Shown here piece after piece: positions 34,877 through 46,900 of a stretch of DNA of 64,000 nt. The notes under the pieces were generated by a model, which was given only the letters and a program-made list of their open reading frames with translations, was not told the origin of the DNA and made no database searches. The number at the start of each line of letters is the position of its first letter. Position 1 is the first letter of the stretch. The stretch comes from Lepidodermella squamata (lineage: Eukaryota; Gastrotricha), in assembly GCA_047495785.1 (NCBI GenBank), contig JBLDXI010000013.1, positions 3,968,001 through 4,032,000 on the forward strand. Reading direction: 5' to 3'. The position numbers and the translations under genes are program-made.

Positions 34877-35084
34877 AGCCTAAGAACTGTCGAATTCTGT
34901 GTTTGCCAATTATTTTCAAAAAAATGGATTTTAAAGTTGGAAAAACCCGAAAAGTTTGTTTACGGAACAATTTTGGGTCATTTTGGTTATGAATCTCGTG
35001 GCAGTCTCAAACCAAGCTGTAGAGGGAATTTCAGACGTTAATAGTTTGGCAACGAAACTAATATTATGATTGAATATCGTTGTT

Positions 35085-35090
35085 TTTATT
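35085..35090 (-). terminator. Polyadenylation signal for Ly6-like gene 2
   Basis: AATAAA on the minus strand in a 3' flank that matches that of gene 1. Confidence 0.6.
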
Positions 35091-35202
35091 CATAATTTCA
35101 TTGTCTTTTGGTTTTAAAATGTCGTAATAAAGCAAACAAAGTGATCATGCAAATTATGTATCCAATAAATTAACGTTATTCATGAAACGGTAGAAAAAGC
35201 AA

Positions 35203-35726
35203 TCATTGAAGCTGTACAAAAGCTGAGGCTAGCGACACGATGCACGCCAAGAGCGCGAGGACAGAGAACGACGGGATAACAGCGGCGGCACCGGCGATGA
35301 TCGAACACTGAGCACCCAGGCAGTTGCCGTAGTTGTCAGCAGAGCAGGTGCGCGAGTAGAACTGGTTCGAATCGGGCTTGCAAGCGCTAACGCATCCTTG
35401 GAAGGTCGTGTTGTCGATCTTGTTGGTGGCCAACATGCAGCGGTAATAGCCTGTTTTAAAATAATAAATCAAATTTCAAATATTCTATTAAACATGTTAT
35501 CTTACCAGTCAAATTAGCCGGGGCATCGCTCGGAGGGCACTGTTCAGTGCCGCGGTTCTGCTCGCAGTTATTGATTTGACCGGTGCACTTGTAGCAAGTG
35601 AACTGCACAACTAAAATTTCAGGAACAAAATGTAATCGAAAATTATCAAATTAAAACAAATTTCTCACCAGCGTTGGCAACAACGATCGAGGAAAGGATG
35701 GCGATGAAGGCGTACATGTTGTTCAT
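35203..35726 (-). CDS. Ly6/uPAR-like small secreted or GPI-anchored protein 2 (136 aa)
   Basis: Exons 35726-35669, 35610-35506 and 35450-35203, with the same phases as gene 1. The first two exons encode an almost identical signal peptide and first Cys-rich half. The third differs at several sites (SADNYGNC against STNSYGNC) and is two codons shorter (end FVQLQ). It keeps the hydrophobic C-terminal helix expected of a GPI-anchored precursor. The pair arose by tandem duplication that included 5' and 3' flanks. Confidence 0.75.
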
Positions 35727-37088
35727 GATTGTCGCTTGAGGTCTTGTTGTGAATAAAAACAACGAAGTTGAGTGTAAAACAAGGATGTTTTGAAAGTGTT
35801 TGATGACTTGATGATCTCTAAGCAAAATTTTCTTTGCTTTTAAGGGCAAAAAATCATCAGCCGCCATTCGGACGGCACGCGACCGCCAGTCGTTCAGCCA
35901 GTGCGCTCTGTGTCGAATTGCGCAACATCAGGGAAAGCGGGAAGTTCTAAAAATATGGCTCAGATGACAGTTCGAAATTGATGCCTCTCATCGTTGGAGC
36001 TGAAAGTTCTCCAACCTATGGATTAGTCTTTCTAACTATAGATCGAACTGGATATTCATGAAATGCTATATAATTTCAATAAAATACATCAATTTAGAGT
36101 GTTTTAATAGCTTTTTAATAGTTTTGAACTGTTTTTGATAAATATATTGTTGTTGACCCTCTCGAATGTTTCCATCCATGAGAAACTTGGAAATTTGACT
36201 GAAAATCCTTAATAGCTCCCGATGTTGAAGTTTGAAGCATTCTCGGTAGGAATGCCATTTGCGATTACATTGAATTTTTTCCTTTTTCGATCCGTTAAAA
36301 CGGCCTCGGATCGAATAAACCTATGAAAATCAGCTTTCTATTCGAGAGGCTTTGAAGCGATCGCGATATTTCTGAAACATCACATTTCCCCATTTTTCCA
36401 AATAAGATACACTTGAAATTTTTCAAATTTTTGCCAGAATACGATGAAAAAACACTCACACGGGTTGAACTTGTACGTCTCTTTTATTTCGCATACCCAG
36501 CAGGTGTTCTCTGGGTAGTATCATGTTTTTCGACAAAATTTGGGAGGCAAATATTTCATAAGTGCTAATAACTTTCTTATTATACCATATATCATATCTC
36601 TACAGGTTGTTGATGCTAAGCAGAAGTAGTACATAGTATTCACACATTGTGTAGTAGTATATAACAACTCTTCACCAAACTGCGCTGATGATTGATGATG
36701 ATGGGAAATATTGGCTGAAATGGACAAATTACGAGTGAGAAACGTGACGCGAAATTCCTGTCGATGTGGCACACCGCCTGCCAATTCAAGCGCAAGAAGA
36801 AATAACGAAATTTGTTGTCGGAACAAGAGGCAGTTATACATTTATACAATTATTATTATTCGGTTTTCCACATTATAGTTATCATCCTCTTTCAATCCGG
36901 GGTTTAACAACAGCAAAATCGCTCATCACTTCTCACACGTGTCACATTTCAAGCCGTTAAAATCAAGTGTTTTTTATTCTCATTTCGATAAAGTTAAAGA
37001 GAGCCCTATAACTGATCATTACGATGACGAGGATGATGGATCACGCCCACGAGTCTCTGTCGGTTTTTAGAAGATAGTGTAATTACTT
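35727..37088. other. Intergenic, Ly6-like gene 2 promoter and cytochrome c1 3' flank
   Basis: The left 165 bases repeat the conserved promoter block of gene 1 (GGACGGCACGCGACCGCC at 35871-35888). The rest is AT-rich and shows no coding frame. Confidence 0.5.
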
Positions 37089-38758
37089 TCATTGAGTTCT
37101 TCGCTTGAGCTTGGCCCGCTCAGTGAACTTGAACACAAGTTTGCCAGTCTTGATCGACTGCCAGTACATTTTCGAGTAGTAGCCCAGGGCTAAGCTTATC
37201 ACCAAGAACATGCCCATCGCCTTCAGACCCATCCGCTTACGCTATAAAAAACATTTAATTATAAAATTATTAACACAAATTTTCAATTTTTTAAACCATA
37301 AACCGAATAAAAAATCAAATTGTCTAACCTGGTCGAGCTCAGGCTCCGCACACCACTTCAAGAAGGTGACAACGTCCTTGGCCATTTGAGGAACAGACGC
37401 CGGGGTTCCGTCTTCGTAGTCGAGGCGGCCCTCGATCAGCTGCTGAGCCATGCCAATGGCACCGGTGGGGAAGTACGGGTTGTAGTGCATGCCTTCGGCG
37501 AGGGTCTTGCCGGCCGGCGGCTCGCAGTAACCGGTAAGCAGCGCGTAGATGTAGTCCTCGCTACCGTTGCGAGCCGAGGTGATGTACGATAGATCGGGAG
37601 GATACGCTCCGTTGTTCGCAAAACGAGCCTCGGCTTCATTTCTGTAAAAATTAAGGAGGATAAATATAATTTTTCGCAGAACTCCAGCTGTAGGTAATTC
37701 GAAACTCTACGGTAGTCCAAGAAGTCAATTATAAAAAAATATAATTTAAGGATTTTTCTAAATTTTTGAAATTTGAATTTGACCATCAACAAGTGAAAAG
37801 CGAGATTCTGCAATCTAAAAAAGCGTGATGACTTGGGTAAAAACGATGTTTCGCTTCTGCTATGCCCGTAACCATAGCATATTTTCAGGATTTCGACATA
37901 TAGGATGCTAAAATTTGAAGTAAATGATCGCAAAATATCTGATCATTTAAGCTCGATTTTAAGACGCTAGCTTACTTTTTTTTTAGGAATTTTGATTACC
38001 TAGCAAGATTCTTCACCTCAGGATGTCCCATTAAGAATCTTTGAAGCCAAGTTTTCTCAGCAGCCCGAATTTCTTTTGAATACTTGTTCATTGAACTTCA
38101 AAGCTGCATCAAAATATCGCTATGTCAACAATTTTGCCAAAGCCCACTGTTCACGTTTTGATGGTCATGTTATCAATTTTTCAAATGATTCGCAAATTGT
38201 GTTAAATGTTACCGATAGGGGTTGGGGAAACCGTCGGACAGTTTGCCCTCGCGCTCGAACATTTCACCAGTTTCGTTCGGGCCGTCGAGGACCATCTGCT
38301 CCGACGCTTCCGCCTTGGCCTCAGCTTCGGTATGCGATACGCCAACCAAGTGGCGGTAACGAAGGAACTGCAGGCTATGGCAAGTCGCGCAGACTTGCTT
38401 GTAGACCTGGTAACCGCGACGAATGCTGTTGTGGTCGTAGGCCGACAGCATGCCGTTGTGGCTCCAGTCGTACTTAGGAGGGTACAGAATCAAATCGGAC
38501 GCTAGAACGGCGCCACCGGTTACAACTGCCGCGGCACCAGCGCCAGCTGCAACGATTAGTGCCTAGAAATAATTATTAAAAATTGTATAAAAATTCACAG
38601 AAATTCTAAAATTTCTTACAGCTTTCTTCAGCCGAGACTTGGGGGCTTGAGAGGCTTGGGAACTCAGGCAGGCCTAAATCAAAGCATAAGTATAACTAAC
38701 AAAAATAAAAAACGATATTCCTCACCTTTTGGAGATTAGTAAGAGCGACACGTTTCAT
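37089..38758 (-). CDS. CYC1: Cytochrome c1, mitochondrial complex III subunit (300 aa)
   Basis: Exons 38758-38726, 38673-38620, 38562-38213, 37641-37329 and 37241-37089 join in frame. The N-terminus ([11 protein letters not shown] ... SRLKKA) is a mitochondrial presequence. The covalent haem site is [13 protein letters not shown]. The distal Met ligand region reads [13 protein letters not shown] and [17 protein letters not shown], and the protein ends with a membrane anchor ([19 protein letters not shown]) and basic tail. Cytochrome c1 passes electrons from the Rieske protein to cytochrome c in complex III. Length matches the family. The first two exons are only 33 and 54 bases and code the presequence. 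The 0.57-kb intron between exons 3 and 4 is the longest in the gene. Confidence 0.97.
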
Positions 38759-39509
38759 GGCAAACATAGTGCCAAGGGTATTTCGCATCCAATTAAAAAG
38801 CGTGCCTAAGCTGATGAACAAATCAATAACATATTCCATCGGTAAAATCGAAAAATGCTAATTTCGATCAATTAAAACGGTTATCACGGTCATTAAACGA
38901 GATCATGGTAAATAAAAGTAAAATTGAAACGATATCAAGTTTGGCTTTCCTTCATTTTCTGCGGCGCATTCGAAGATATTCATCCTACATATTATTCTGC
39001 CTGGGAAAAATTAAGCCGCATTTGGCCGCTAAGTGTCGAGCATGCCACTTTCGGAAATCAAGTTTTCGAGTCCATGAAACGGCTGTTTCTTGTTCTATTT
39101 ATTACTATAAGATGGGCTGATGCAGACCAGCTTGCCATTCGTCAGGAATAATCGTTCCGTAGATATAAAAACGATTGATTTGGCCCTTTATATACTTATC
39201 ATTTCGCAGTTAGATTTCGCGTCAATTTGAAATAGTCCCGTGCTCATTTTCCATATAGTCGAAGTCAATACATTACCGGGTAATAATGGACTTTGGTTAA
39301 AACTGTGACGGATCCATATTGAAATTAAAACCCTATAAAATGAATGAAAGTGTCGTGATGCGAAAATATCATTAGGGGAAAGGCCAATGACTCGATAATG
39401 TGAAGCAGTATCTGCTTTCATAAATCACAAGTTATCACACAATTCGAAGTTGGGTTATCTCTTCTTAGAGTTTTTGTCAAGTCTCAAGACATCATCAAGC
39501 AATAGCACG
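38759..39509. other. Intergenic between cytochrome c1 and PEBP
   Basis: AT-rich. Small plus-strand ORFs at 38905-39151 have no recognisable content. The region holds the cytochrome c1 promoter and the PEBP 3' UTR. Confidence 0.45.
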
Positions 39510-40193
39510 TTATTTGCCACTAAGCTGCTCATACAGCTTGGGAACGTAGTCATCCCACTCAGCCTGGTAGAAGTTACCCGCAACCAAATCGGTCAAATGG
39601 TACTTCTTGGTAAAGTCACGAACACGCCACTTCGGACGATGATCACCTGATCGATTGGTGAGGTGGTTCAAGCCAGGAAACTCCTGTTTACCGTTCTGTT
39701 TGTAGATTAGAAACACGTAACGATGCAAGCCAGTGCCCTGGGGAGGTCCCGAGCCAACATATTCCGACATAACTTGGCCTTCGCTAACTTTGCCATCTGG
39801 AATATTAACAACAAGCCAGTGATGCCATTCTCCGAACTTCGGATCAGCACGGCTAACGTCGGAAGATTAATACACAAATAGTTTACATAAATCGTATAAT
39901 GCATAATTATACCTTGGGGCATCCGGATCATTCATAATCAGAGTGTAGTATGCACCCTTTTCAGCTGACCACTCCACCTTTGGTGGCGATTGAACTTGAG
40001 TTGGAGTTAGAACATCTCCAGGTTTTACTTGGATGGAATTGTAAGTAAGAGAAGCTAGCTCTTTGGGAGCAGCGTCAATGACATCAGGAATAACGCCATG
40101 CTTGGAAAAGGCTTCCATTTTACCAGCAACGCGAGAGATACTTTTGGCAGAAACGTAAAGCTGGTTGAAAATACGGCGGCTCAAAGCCTGCAT
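39510..40193 (-). CDS. PEBP1-like: Phosphatidylethanolamine-binding protein (PEBP family, 207 aa)
   Basis: Two exons (40193-39913 and 39852-39510) join in frame. The ligand-pocket signature is intact: [13 protein letters not shown] across the splice, then [12 protein letters not shown] and [14 protein letters not shown]. The protein ends with a C-terminal helix ([17 protein letters not shown]). PEBPs are soluble proteins that bind anionic phospholipid heads and can inhibit kinases such as Raf. Compared with the usual length of about 187 residues, it has about 20 extra basic residues at the N-terminus ([17 protein letters not shown]), which could direct it to mitochondria. An internal Met (GKMEAF) would give the classical length. 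Confidence 0.93.
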
Positions 40194-41274
40194 ACGAAAT
40201 ACCTAATTTAGTTAAACCGCAATTTAGCATCGAGTTAAGATTTCATTAGCAGTAAAGCATCAATGAAATCTGTCCGCTTCAAGACTCAAGACGGCTGAGG
40301 CTGATTTCATCAGGCTGTGACCGGTGTAGGGTGCACATTGCCTCTCTGCACATTCCTCTTTGAGGCATTTCAAGCCGCCCGAAATATATTTCTTAACATA
40401 CCCCTCTGGAGAACAAATACCTATCTGTAAGCGCTACATCGCTGTGCACCCGCCACTGCGCAGATGTGAGGTTGAACTTTATTATCGAGTCGAAAAAAGT
40501 CTTGAAAGCGTGGAGAATTGAAGACCGCAACTGAAGAGACCATGGATAAATTCAAAGCAAGTGGCTCTGCAATGCCAACAAAATCGGAGTTAGTGACCTA
40601 AAAAATGCACACACGCCGGACACGCAAACGAACATGCTTCGCTCACTTGATAGAATCTTCAGGTTTCTTGAAATTTGAATAAAAAAAGAAAGTAAGTAAT
40701 CGTTGACCATTTCTGCTAACGCAGTTGAGAATATGCCAATTGGCTAGGAGTTCATTCAGCTTTTCTGCGGCGTGCGGCGGAGAACATGGAAAAACGGAGA
40801 GAGCCAGGGAAGCATTCCTTACGTCGACATACCAGGATCAGGATCAGGATCAGGATCAGGATTTACGATTTCTCCTCGCCCTGACGGACTCAAGCTTTCA
40901 CCATAAGGCGGAGCTTGTGAGAAAATCGCGAGCTTACGCTCTAGGAAAGTTTGAACTGGTTTAATAACTACATAATCGAAATCCCTACCCCTGGTACTCC
41001 AGTTATTGCTGACTGTTTCTCCAGGGCCCAGGCATTAGTGCCCAGGTGGCTTTTCCACTCACTCAGCGAAGCCTACAAACGCCGTCGTAGCAAGAAAGCT
41101 ACCAAAAGACTAGTTTGGAGGAATATTTACAAGAGTAGAGATAATTTACAAGAGGTAATTCATGGAGCCAAAATATAAGATAATTTAATGACGGAGCTAT
41201 AAAGAAAATAAAGTATATTACATTTGGTTGAGTATAGGCTTTGAAAAATATAAATAGAAATTTGGAAAACTCAT
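40194..41274. other. Intergenic region with a short microsatellite
   Basis: Noncoding. It contains the PEBP promoter side and five exact units of CAGGAT at 40833-40862. No gene recognised. Confidence 0.5.
40833..40862 (+). repeat. (CAGGAT)5 microsatellite
   Basis: Five perfect tandem copies of the hexamer, 30 bases. Confidence 0.9.
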
Positions 41275-41658
41275 TTAGTTCGGCACGTAGTTGTAGACGA
41301 AGGCGGCTTTGGAGTACGGATTGAACGCGACATGCGGCTGCAGAGAGGCGTTGAGTTCCTTCTTCTTTCGCTCGCTATTCGCCTTGATGATGGCGTCGTG
41401 TTTGGCCTGTTCGCGTAGGAATTCGAGCGTGGCTTGCCGGCACGCCTTTGTGGTAGCAGACAGCCTGATCTTCGCTGGCAGCTGGTTCCACCACTGGATG
41501 GCCTTGGTTGGGAACGAGCGCTGGCCTGTGGCGAGCTTGCACGATGGCTTGACGTACTTCCCGGTGGCGGCGCCTCGAGTGTTGTGGTCATGCTGTTGGT
41601 TCATCGGCTTGACTAGCGACGAGAGTGCCTCCCCTGCCCCCTTCTCGCGACCCACCAA
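41275..41658 (-). mobile_element. Relic of a non-LTR (LINE-like) retrotransposon, C-terminal end
   Basis: A 127-codon frame whose central part reads HDHNTRGA, then RSFPTKAIQWWNQLPAKIR, then a Leu-rich helix (QATLEFLREQ). This arrangement (N-T-R, a basic-aromatic 'W-N-x-L-P' motif and a helix) is common in the region after the reverse-transcriptase domain of LINE elements. No reverse transcriptase or endonuclease is present upstream, and the frame ends at the plus-strand side at 41275. It is best read as a 5'-truncated fossil, although a host gene derived from one cannot be excluded. Confidence 0.5.
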
Positions 41659-43271
41659 CCCACTATTAGAGTAAAAATGTAATTTTAGAAAAGTTTGTAA
41701 TCTCTAATAGATATTTAAAATAATAAATTTTGCGGCAAATCTGAATATTTTTTTATTTAATTTTTAGAGGTTGATTGAAGTCGAGCGGGCTTTCTCTCTC
41801 TCGTTTCGCCCTACGTCAACTGATGTTACGCGGGTTCAACCCTTCCGAGTTCCTAGTTCCAACCGAGTTTGCAATTTGCAAGGCATCCTAGGCCACCTTT
41901 CAGTGTGCTGGGTGAGAGGTTTGGGACGGCTGCGATGCGCGCCATTCTCCTCTTATTGAATTGCGCTTGTATGTCAAGTACGAAATTTTCAGTTTTAGAA
42001 GTTTCAAGTTTCGTCCAAGTTATATCACACTTCCTCCGTCGGGGCTCCAGCCTCTCCCTGCTATGAAAACCATAATCTTGATAAGCTAGTTGGGCGGGAA
42101 ATAGTGTGCTCGTTTTTTAATACTCTTGCCCGGGATTGTTTATTCTTGCGAGCTCAATTTTCTTTGTGTCCCTTCCATAGTCGAAGCGTCGAAGTCGGCG
42201 AAACCCTCGCAAAGGGTGTAAAGCCGTAATCATCAATCATCATCATCACCCTTCCATATTACCTGTTAAAATGCCCAGCCTTTATACCTGCCTGCCTCTA
42301 TGATAGGTGACTTAGGGCTCTGAACAAAGGAAATTCAATTATTTGGAAGAAAAATGGTACTTCTGAGGTAAATAGTTTTGTTGTGGTTTGTGTAAACAGT
42401 TGAACTCTGCTGACAGCTTGAAGAATGTGATTGAGGCAATGAATATTGTTGGGTCTTTAGGAAGCAGTTAGATAGCATCATGGCCTACCGTGGATGAGTG
42501 TGTAGCAAAAGGGAAGCAAGTGATAGATGTTAAATTGGTACTTGCTCTTGCTCGAATCTGGTGTTTGGTTGACCAATCGCTTGAGAGTTACGCCATCTAT
42601 CTGTGAAGTATAATAAACTCTAACGTTATACATCTACCCTCAGAGAATGAAATATGCGGGCTAATATGAGGTTAGCTTGCGTCAACATTTCCATGAACTT
42701 TTAATGATGTTGGATGTTGCTAAAACCTGAAACCTCTAGTTAGACTCGACATTTTCCTCTCTCTTTGTGCAATCCCATGTGCAATACAACTATGGGTTTG
42801 TTTTACTGCCCATTTTCAACTCAGAGAAATTATAGATGAGATTTGAACGAATTTATTTACTCTACATTTAACGCTTATATTCATGCTGCAAAAGTATTTT
42901 CCATGTGCCAGCTAAGCGTTGGATATTCCAATGATGAGTTATTATTCATAGCTCTGTCAATATTTTAATTTTCAACCAAGACTCATCGGAGTTGCTCAGG
43001 TTAACTTGAGATTTCTATGAACTCTACAATTTATAGTAATCAAGCATTCCGCGAAAATAAAGGTGTAGAACTCATCCTTTTGATCTGAATTGAGAAAATC
43101 TCAGGTTCCAGAGTCATCAATCAAGAACTGAGGATTGACCCCAACTTATTTGGCTGCTATCGCTACCGTCTTCTTACATCTTGGCGAAAAAAATGCTGAA
43201 ATAACATTGGGAGACTTGTGTATAATTTCATGTTTGCTTTCTCATTAGTAGATTACAGTAATTATTTAAAA
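41659..43271. other. Intergenic between LINE relic and UEV gene
   Basis: AT-rich with no coding frame that I can support. A 16-base word CGGCGAAACCCTCGCA at 42196-42211 recurs upstream of Spire (51546-51561). Confidence 0.45.
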
Positions 43272-43871
43272 ATGACCACAACTGCTACTGGGGAAACAAT
43301 AGGTAAGTTTTCAAGTTATTGTTGTCAAATCTACTTGAAATAATGCTATTTACAGTCAAGCCGCGAAGTTTCGTTCTAATGGATGAACTCGAGGAGGGTC
43401 TTCGAGGCGGCGGTGACGGCATTAGCTGGGGCTTGGAAAATGATGATGATATGAATTTAACTTACTGGATTTGCACTATCGTTGGACCTCTTAGGGTATG
43501 TTAGCTTGCATACCTCAGAAAAGTAAAATTTTATCGAATCTATAGACTCCGTACGAAGGTCGCATTTATACGCTCAAAATCACCTGCCCTCAGAATTACC
43601 CCGAAGAGGGCCCAGAAGTACGCTTCATCACAAGAATCAAATTCTCACCGGTGAACGAAACCAACGGCCAAGTGATAAGGCAAAAGGTGAGCTTTTGAAG
43701 CAAATTTAATATCTTCACTTGAAATTTGCTCATCGCTTGCGTTAGGTTCCTCTTTTGGCGAACTGGCAACGTACTTACACGCTCAAAGCACTACTGAACG
43801 AACTGCGACGCCTCATGACTCAGGAGCCAAAGAAGCTAGCACAACCTCCAGAAGGCTCGACGTACAACTAG
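43272..43871 (+). CDS. UBE2V-like: Ubiquitin-conjugating enzyme E2 variant (UEV; 145 aa)
   Basis: Exons 43272-43302, 43356-43495, 43546-43686 and 43746-43871 join in frame. The protein shows the UEV pattern: [20 protein letters not shown], then [19 protein letters not shown], the [15 protein letters not shown] segment, and a C-terminal helix ([13 protein letters not shown]). There is no catalytic cysteine at the E2 active-site position. UEVs pair with Ubc13 to build Lys63-linked ubiquitin chains in DNA-damage tolerance and signalling. Length and ends match Mms2/UEV1. Confidence 0.96.
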
Positions 43872-43939
43872 ACGGACGCTTTCTCTGTGTCATAGCCAGC
43901 AACCGCCCAGTCAAGTCTCTTTTTAATAATGTTAATCAC

Positions 43940-43945
43940 AATAAA
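43940..43945 (+). terminator. Polyadenylation signal AATAAA for UEV
   Basis: Hexamer about 70 bases after the stop. A second AATAAA lies near 43994. Confidence 0.55.
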
Positions 43946-46900
43946 ATCCTGCTTGCATCTGCATCGGAAACAACTTTCTTCGTGATAAATCGTCAATAAA
44001 TTGTAAATTCATTGATAATGTAATCGGATTTCGTTTTCAACCTACGTCGCCAGGACACCAGTGCAGTAGTTTCTCTTCAATAACGTTTGAGATATTTTCC
44101 GCTTTCGGTTATATGTGTATATGTTATGTGAATAAACAAATGAACGGTGTGTCTGATGAAGCGAAAAACTGTGAATATATTTTCCAGATCAACTTAAACA
44201 ACTTGCTTCAAGTATAATAAAAACCGATGTGTCGAGTTTTGTTGTTACCACAATCTTTCTGTTGTCGGAAGTTGAGTGATCAAAAGAGACAAAATAAAAT
44301 GAAAGTGATAACATATCAGAGTGACATTTGCGATTCCAGTTATTGTTGTATTCGAAGAAATTTATCACCTTATTTCGATTTGCCTCGAACTGAATTGGCG
44401 GGGTTTGATGTTCCAAGGTAGCTTAGACGGAAGCATCATTTTCGAATCACCACTGTAACTAGTCAGATACACACTATTACCCACTATATCTTAATGATTT
44501 GCGTAACATGCGTTAACATATTTTTCGCAAAAAGGTAATTTGTTAAGGAAGAAGGTATTCAACAAGTCTTGCAACATTCAATTGTTAAGGAGGAACTCAT
44601 GATACCCAAGAAAGCCAAAATAACTTATGTATTCAAAATCAAATAAACTCATGGAATCCTTGTACAGCAGATGGCGAAGTTCTGCATCGGATGATAGTGA
44701 TTATCCTTACCAGTTCGAAGGGGAGAGAAATCGAAGGTTTCGAGGCTATGGAAGCATTCCTATCTAAGTTTCAAAGGCATACTTAGCTCTCTGCTTGTAT
44801 GTCTCGAACATCGAGCAGCATTCAGCCCAAGTATCGATAAAATCGAGCAGGTTTCATCCAAGATGTCACCACAGCTGCGCAAAAATACAGCGTTCCCAAT
44901 CTCAAGCTAACCGGCCGAGGAAAGAAGGTGAACGAAAGTTGGAGAGATCGCCCAATAATGGTGGGTACAATTTACTTGCCGAGGCGAAGGGCGAGGCTGA
45001 TTTCGCGGAATCAATAATAACCCATCTCAGTAACTTATGCCATCAGTTTCGTTTTGATTCTCAACTAAGTACATATAAGGAGACGGCACGCAGTTCGCAG
45101 TTTCTCTTTTCAATATGGATACCATTAGATCCTTAGATCAATAGCGGCGATTTTCGACCAATTCGCCAAATTTTGAATTTTTCGAAATGCCAGCATCCGC
45201 TTAGATTTCAACCAAATTTCACGAAAATTAGCAATACATTGAATGACGGAGAATCTGTTGACGCTAAATTTTTCCAAGTGTAAATTGTCCAAATCCAAAT
45301 CAGATGCTTGTCGTAGACGGAAAACCGAAAATTAAGCTTAGCGTGGTGAATGACCTTGACCTGGTTGATTACTGCTGCTTCAGATATAGGTATAGCTAAT
45401 TTATGTTGAAGGTTCGACCATTCAGCCGTGCTCCCTTGGTAGAGGTCAGAAATGCTCCCATGAAATACCCAATATTGAAAATGCAGGAATAAATGAATAA
45501 AAATGATAAATTAGGGAGTTTCTGCTGTTCAGGCCAGTTAAGAGTATCAGGCCTCGAACGAATCGATAACAATTTACGTTCTTTTGCCTTGTTTTGCCCC
45601 CGTGTCTTGACCAGCCCTAACGCGAAGTTAACTTAGGTTTGCTCTTTAAGTCTTAGACGACTTTTGAATTTGCCGTTCTTGGGTTACTAAGGCGCTATTA
45701 CCGTTCGAATATCGCTTTTGTCTCTTCTCTTATCTTTTTGATTCGCGGTACACTGTCTATCTTCTTACTACCGACCGATTAATCGTATAGGGGAAGTTTT
45801 TCTGTATTTTGTGCCATCCAGAAGATTGCTCAATTTCTGAGTTTCTGCCTCCCTCAAGAAGAAAGGAGAAAGGAAGCTTCTCCCTCAAGGAGAAAGGAAG
45901 CTTTTATCAACAATCAGTGGCCTGCACTAATCGAATTTTCGGATTGTGGGTGATTCATTGTGGTTGGAAGACATTTTTATTATTGCATGATTCATGCTAT
46001 TTTTGTATGGGAAACGTGCTCTTCGAAACGTGTCGGAAACCTGTAAAAAACCCTTTAAAATACCGGTAAACCGGCGCGTCGGTACACCGGCTTTCTACTG
46101 GCTCAGGTTGCCGGTGGTGGCATAGGTGCCGGCTGGGTCGCCGGTCGCGTTGGGCGGAGTTTTTCCGACCTGTTTCCACCTCTGAGCGATTGATCTCGAT
46201 CATCGATTTTCCGTAAATTTGGATGTCCCTTTGGATGTGTACTTGAAATATAAGTACCAATAGGTTGGCCTTGTTTATAGGAAAATCAATCGGCGTGCTT
46301 TCCGTACGCAAAAAAATTATATTTTCGAAAAATCGGTAAAATAATGTAAGCGGAAATAGTACGTCCGCATTTATATACAATTGTTTCCGAAACCAATATT
46401 CTTGAAATATAGGTAAGCAGAATGAGAACGACGAGGTCTATTTTCAATTTTTCATCAAATCACAAAATTCATAGTATAATTCATAGGTAGTAAACTTTAA
46501 TGCCATTTTCAGCAATTCGCTCGCTCATCTCTGATTCGTGAAGTTTTTTATCTGCGAATATTCCAAGCACGAATTCAAGTATAATTCGTTACCTGGCTCT
46601 GATAAGCACGCGCTCTAAATTTATTCGTTAATTTAATAGCACCCAACGAAATTCTGACGTTTCAATCCTTACTTGGACACTATAGGCAATAATCACCTTC
46701 GTTGATGAACAAATCCAACGGGGACTGACGGAGAACTCCTCTATTACCAAAATATATTCTTATGGCATTCCCAACCGGAGTTATTTAAATTTGCTAAGCA
46801 TTCACGAAGGCTACTGATTCGAAGAAAGATGCTTTTATTCAGTGTTTTTTTTATTTGTTGGATAGCCGTAACCTATTTCAGAAAAAAACATTTCCTGGCA

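Noticed and set aside
37320-38505. Plus-strand ORFs opposite cytochrome c1
   Set aside because: Shadows of the confidently assigned minus-strand exons.
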